From JAVBNO01 sp031551485 (GTDB taxonomy: Bacteria; Bacillota; Clostridia; Oscillospirales; Ruminococcaceae): a DNA stretch of 35,632 bases. Location: positions 1 through 35,632 of the forward strand of contig JAVBNO010000040.1 of the NCBI GenBank assembly GCA_031551485.1, given 5' to 3'. The notes beneath the pieces were generated by a model. The model searched no databases and was not told where the DNA came from. It was given only the letters and a program-made list of their open reading frames with translations. Shown here piece by piece: positions 33,166-35,632 of the stretch (positions are counted from its first letter, which is position 1; each line of letters begins with the position of its first letter). The position numbers and the translations under genes are program-made.

Positions 33166-33702
33166 ATGAAAGCCACAGGTATTGTGCGCAGAATTGACGA
33201 TTTGGGCCGGGTTGTCATACCGAAGGAAATACGCCGCACCATGCGTATTCGTGAGGGAGACCCCCTGGAGATTTATACGGATAATGACGGCGAAGTGATC
33301 TTTAAAAAATACTCCCCGATTGGCGAGCTGGGTTCTTTTGCCACGTTATACGGCGATGTGCTGAACAAAGCCGGCGGTTATCCTGTGGTCATTTGCGACC
33401 GGGACCATGTAATATCGGTGGCCGGTATCTCTAAAAAAGAGCTTTTGGAGCGGCGGGTTTCCGCCTCCTTGGAGGAAATGATGGAAAACCGGCGCAGTTA
33501 TACCTCTGTCGGCGACAGCAAAAAGCTCCAGCCGGTGGAAGGCGTAGACGTCTATGCCCTGGTGCAGTTTCCTATTATCGCGGCGGGCGATGTGTGTGGC
33601 AGCGTCATGTTTTTGCAAACCTCCGATGCCGCCGCCTCCGAAACCGACGCCAAGCTTATTCAAACGGCGGCTGCTTTTTTGGGCAAACAAATGGAAGAAT
33701 AA
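33166..33702 (+). CDS. spoVT: Stage V sporulation regulator SpoVT
   Basis: AbrB-family DNA-binding protein that adjusts forespore gene expression late in sporulation. The 178-residue length equals that of the Bacillus protein. The swapped-hairpin AbrB domain is residues 1-50 (MKATGIVRRIDDLGRVVIPK then EIRRTMRIREGDPLEIY), and the rest is the GAF-like domain characteristic of SpoVT (about 58-178). ATG 33166 is 11 bases from GGAGG (33150-33154) and matches the family start; a TTG at 33148 overlaps that site. It is followed, on its own promoter, by rimP-nusA. Confidence 0.95.
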   Translation: MKATGIVRRIDDLGRVVIPKEIRRTMRIREGDPLEIYTDNDGEVIFKKYSPIGELGSFATLYGDVLNKAGGYPVVICDRDHVISVAGISKKELLERRVSASLEEMMENRRSYTSVGDSKKLQPVEGVDVYALVQFPIIAAGDVCGSVMFLQTSDAAASETDAKLIQTAAAFLGKQMEE

Positions 33703-33745
33703 GTGCATTATGCGCCGAGGCTTTGGCTGGGAACGCATTTTTTCC

Positions 33746-33774
33746 TTGCTTTTTTCCAAAAAATATGCTATATT
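33746..33774 (+). promoter_or_regulatory. rimP-nusA promoter
   Basis: TTGCTT (33746-33751), a 17-base spacer and TATATT (33769-33774), about 75 bases before the rimP start. Confidence 0.6.
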
Positions 33775-33799
33775 ACCATATAGTACGAATAAGAGTTGA

Positions 33800-33831
33800 C
33801 ATGAAAGAGTGGTTAAAGCCGCTCTTTCATG
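33800..33831 (+). promoter_or_regulatory. 5' leader hairpin of the rimP-nusA transcript
   Basis: A perfect 10-base inverted repeat, CATGAAAGAG (33800-33809) and CTCTTTCATG (33822-33831), encloses a 12-base loop. It lies about 20 bases into the predicted transcript and ends 6 bases before the ribosome binding site of rimP, so it could control transcript stability or initiation. Confidence 0.5.
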
Positions 33832-33848
33832 CTTGTGGGGTGAATTTT

Positions 33849-34343
33849 TTGGGTAACAAAAGGCCCTCCACCGCCGAGGTGGCCGGCAAGATAGGCGAAC
33901 CGGTGGCGCAGGCGCTGGGGCTGCAAATTTGGGATGTACGCTTTGAAAAAGAAGGCAGCGAATGGTATTTGCGCTACTTCATTGACAAAGAGGGCGGCGT
34001 GCGCATTGACGATTGCGAAGCTTTTTCCCGCCAGGTCGACAAGCTTTTGGACGACGCCGACCCCATTGAACAAAGCTACTTTCTGGAGGTATCCTCCCCC
34101 GGCGTTGAGCGGGAGCTGAAAAAAGATTGGCATTTTCAAAAATATATAGGCCACAAGGTGGACATCCGCCTCATTCGGGCCACCCAACCCAAAAAGACCC
34201 GGGACTACACCGGTGTGCTGGCAGCCTATGCCGAAGGGCAGATTACCCTGACGGCTGCAGACGGCGAATATAGCTTTGACAAGACCCAGACAGCTTATGT
34301 CAGATTACATGACGATTTCGATTACGGAGGTCAGAACCCATGA
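33849..34343 (+). CDS. rimP: Ribosome maturation factor RimP
   Basis: Assists maturation of the 30S subunit. The 164-residue protein has the two RimP domains: N-terminal (VAGKIGEPVAQALGLQIWDVRFEKEG, about 10-80, with LEVSSPGVERELKK following) and the C-terminal SH3-like part (about 95-160). TTG 33849 is chosen because GGGGTGA (33837-33843) is 5 bases upstream and the length fits the family; ATG 33801 lies inside the leader hairpin. The stop overlaps the nusA start (ATGA), the usual rimP-nusA operon order. Confidence 0.92.
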   Translation: MGNKRPSTAEVAGKIGEPVAQALGLQIWDVRFEKEGSEWYLRYFIDKEGGVRIDDCEAFSRQVDKLLDDADPIEQSYFLEVSSPGVERELKKDWHFQKYIGHKVDIRLIRATQPKKTRDYTGVLAAYAEGQITLTAADGEYSFDKTQTAYVRLHDDFDYGGQNP

Positions 34344-35632
34344 ACCACGAGTTTTTTGAAGCGCTGTACATGTTGGAAAAAGAGCGGAATGTACCGGTGG
34401 AGCACTTGGTTGAAAAGATCAAAACGGCCATCTCCATTGCAGTGCGGCGGGATATGGGCAACGAAAATAATATTGTGGAAATTGATCCGGAAACGGAGCG
34501 TTTTTACGTGGCGCTGCGCAAAACCGTGGTGGAGGATGTGGAAAACGACGCCACTGAAATGACCAAGACCGAAGCGCTGAAATATGATAAAAAGGCCAAA
34601 ATTGGCGACAATGTGGAAATTCCCCTGGAGACAAAACAATTTGGGCGTATTGCCGCCCAAGCTGCCAAGCATGTCATCCGCCAAGGCATTCGCGAGGCGG
34701 AGAAAGGCATTTTGCTGCAGGAATATCAAAGCCGCCAGCACGACATTGTCTCTGCCGTGGTGCTGAAGCTTGACCCCAAGCGCGGCAATGCCACATTGGA
34801 AATTGCCAATTCCGAGGCTGTGTTGCCCAAATATGAGCAGGTGCCCACCGAAATACTCCACGAGGGTGACCGCATTAAAGTTTATGTGGTGGACGTCTCC
34901 AACTCGGAAAAAGGCCCCCGGCTTATGCTCTCCCGCACCCACCCGGGCCTGGTCAAACGGCTGTTCGAAATGCAGGTGCCGGAAATTTTCGACGGCCTTG
35001 TGGAAATTAAATCCATCTCTCGGGAGGCGGGCAGCCGCACAAAAATTGCGGTTTCCAGCCGGGACGAAAACGTCGACCCGGTCGGCGCCTGCATTGGCCC
35101 GAAGGGCGCCCGCGTCACCGCCATTGGCGATGAGCTGGGCGGTGAGAAAATAGATGTCATTCCCTACAGCGACGATCCTGTCGCTTTCATTGCCGCCTCA
35201 CTTTCCCCCGCCAAGGTGGTGGAGGTTCAGCTGAGCAGCGACGGTCAACGCGTCTGTCGCGTCATTGTGCCCGATCATCAGCTCTCGCTGGCCATTGGCA
35301 ACAAAGGCCAAAACGCCCGCCTGGCCGCCAAGTTGACCGGATGGAAAATTGACATCCGGCCCGAAAGCGGTTTTTATGGCGAAGAGGAAAGCGGCCAGTT
35401 TATCACCGTGAATGAGGGCGAGTCTTTGCCCGGTGCCACGGTCGAAGAGATCGATGGTGCCGAGGAAAAACCCAAAGCCAAGCGCAGCCGAAAAAAAGCT
35501 GACGACATTGAGACGACGGATGAGGCGATGACAGAAGCGGCGGATGAGACAGTCACTGAGGCGCAAGTGACAGAGGAAGCACCCGCAGAGGTTGAAGAGA
35601 AGCCCAAGGCCAAGCGTAGCCGAAAAAAAGCT
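34340..35632 (+). CDS. nusA: Transcription termination/antitermination protein NusA (truncated by window end)
   Basis: RNA polymerase-binding factor controlling pausing, termination and antitermination. The 431 visible codons have no stop. Domains: N-terminal polymerase-binding domain (1-130), S1 (about 135-200), KH1 with GPKG (253-256) and KH2 with GNKG (320-323). After about residue 350 comes an unusual acidic/basic tail, in which the 13-residue segment EEKPKAKRSRKKA occurs twice (375-387 and 419-431), separated by a Thr/Glu/Asp-rich stretch. The start ATG 34340 has GGAGG 10 bases upstream and overlaps the rimP stop. Confidence 0.96.
   Translation, partial: MNHEFFEALYMLEKERNVPVEHLVEKIKTAISIAVRRDMGNENNIVEIDPETERFYVALRKTVVEDVENDATEMTKTEALKYDKKAKIGDNVEIPLETKQFGRIAAQAAKHVIRQGIREAEKGILLQEYQSRQHDIVSAVVLKLDPKRGNATLEIANSEAVLPKYEQVPTEILHEGDRIKVYVVDVSNSEKGPRLMLSRTHPGLVKRLFEMQVPEIFDGLVEIKSISREAGSRTKIAVSSRDENVDPVGACIGPKGARVTAIGDELGGEKIDVIPYSDDPVAFIAASLSPAKVVEVQLSSDGQRVCRVIVPDHQLSLAIGNKGQNARLAAKLTGWKIDIRPESGFYGEEESGQFITVNEGESLPGATVEEIDGAEEKPKAKRSRKKADDIETTDEAMTEAADETVTEAQVTEEAPAEVEEKPKAKRSRKKA
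35462..35632 (+). repeat. Duplicated basic segment in the nusA tail
   Basis: Bases 35462-35500 and 35594-35632 encode the same 13 residues (EEKPKAKRSRKKA) with several synonymous changes, so the repeat is maintained at protein level. The second copy touches the window edge and further copies may follow. Confidence 0.8.

Noticed and set aside
1..35632. CRISPR arrays, tRNA or rRNA genes, prophage or complete insertion sequences
   Set aside because: No regularly spaced repeats, cloverleaf-like segments, phage structural genes or intact transposases were seen by eye on either strand.

Overview
The window looks like a chromosomal segment of an anaerobic, spore-forming member of the Bacillota, most likely class Clostridia and possibly an Oscillospiraceae-type lineage with moderate GC. 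The evidence is SpoIID and SpoVT homologues, the rpsO-pnp and rimP-nusA gene orders, AGGAGG-type ribosome binding sites with GTG and TTG starts, AgrC-like GHKL kinases, and an oxygen-sensitive glycyl radical enzyme. The lineage call is inference from gene content; no rRNA or tRNA gene is present.

Layout. Bases 1-18119 are mostly core genome: the tail of a small multidrug-export family membrane protein, a membrane-anchored M20 peptidase (-), typA (+), a CNNM/HlyC-type membrane protein (+), proB-proA (+), two uncharacterised membrane proteins (+), a LysM/M14 peptidoglycan endopeptidase (-), citrate synthase (-), a SpoIID-like protein (+), pnp and rpsO (-), and pdxA (-). Strong hairpin terminators separate most units. 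Two diverged copies of an unexplained intergenic repeat lie after typA (about 4139-4328) and after the SpoIID gene (about 13869-14232).

Bases 18120-32100 are accessory. First come two adjacent AgrC-like sensor kinases. One has an intact GHKL ATPase, the other has lost the N-box Asn and the G-box. No response regulator, AgrB or AgrD is visible nearby. Upstream of them is a six-gene cluster, all on the minus strand: a LacI-family regulator, a ribose-type (CUT2) ABC importer (ATPase, permease, lipoprotein binding protein), a glycyl radical enzyme and its two-cluster activase. The two promoters of this cluster carry near-identical palindromes (TTTnACACGTGTnAAA) in the same place, between -35 and -10. 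This makes a self-contained regulon: import of an unknown sugar- or polyol-like ligand, radical elimination chemistry, and repression by the local LacI protein. It is the best candidate here for an undescribed pathway. Next come an AT-rich orphan gene, a remnant resembling an IS3-type transposase, a SRPBCC protein and a frameshifted methyltransferase.

Bases 32194-35632 return to core functions: trmO, spoVT with a possible sigma-G-type promoter, rimP with a 5' leader hairpin, and nusA, which runs off the end of the window. No CRISPR array, complete insertion sequence, tRNA or rRNA was found.
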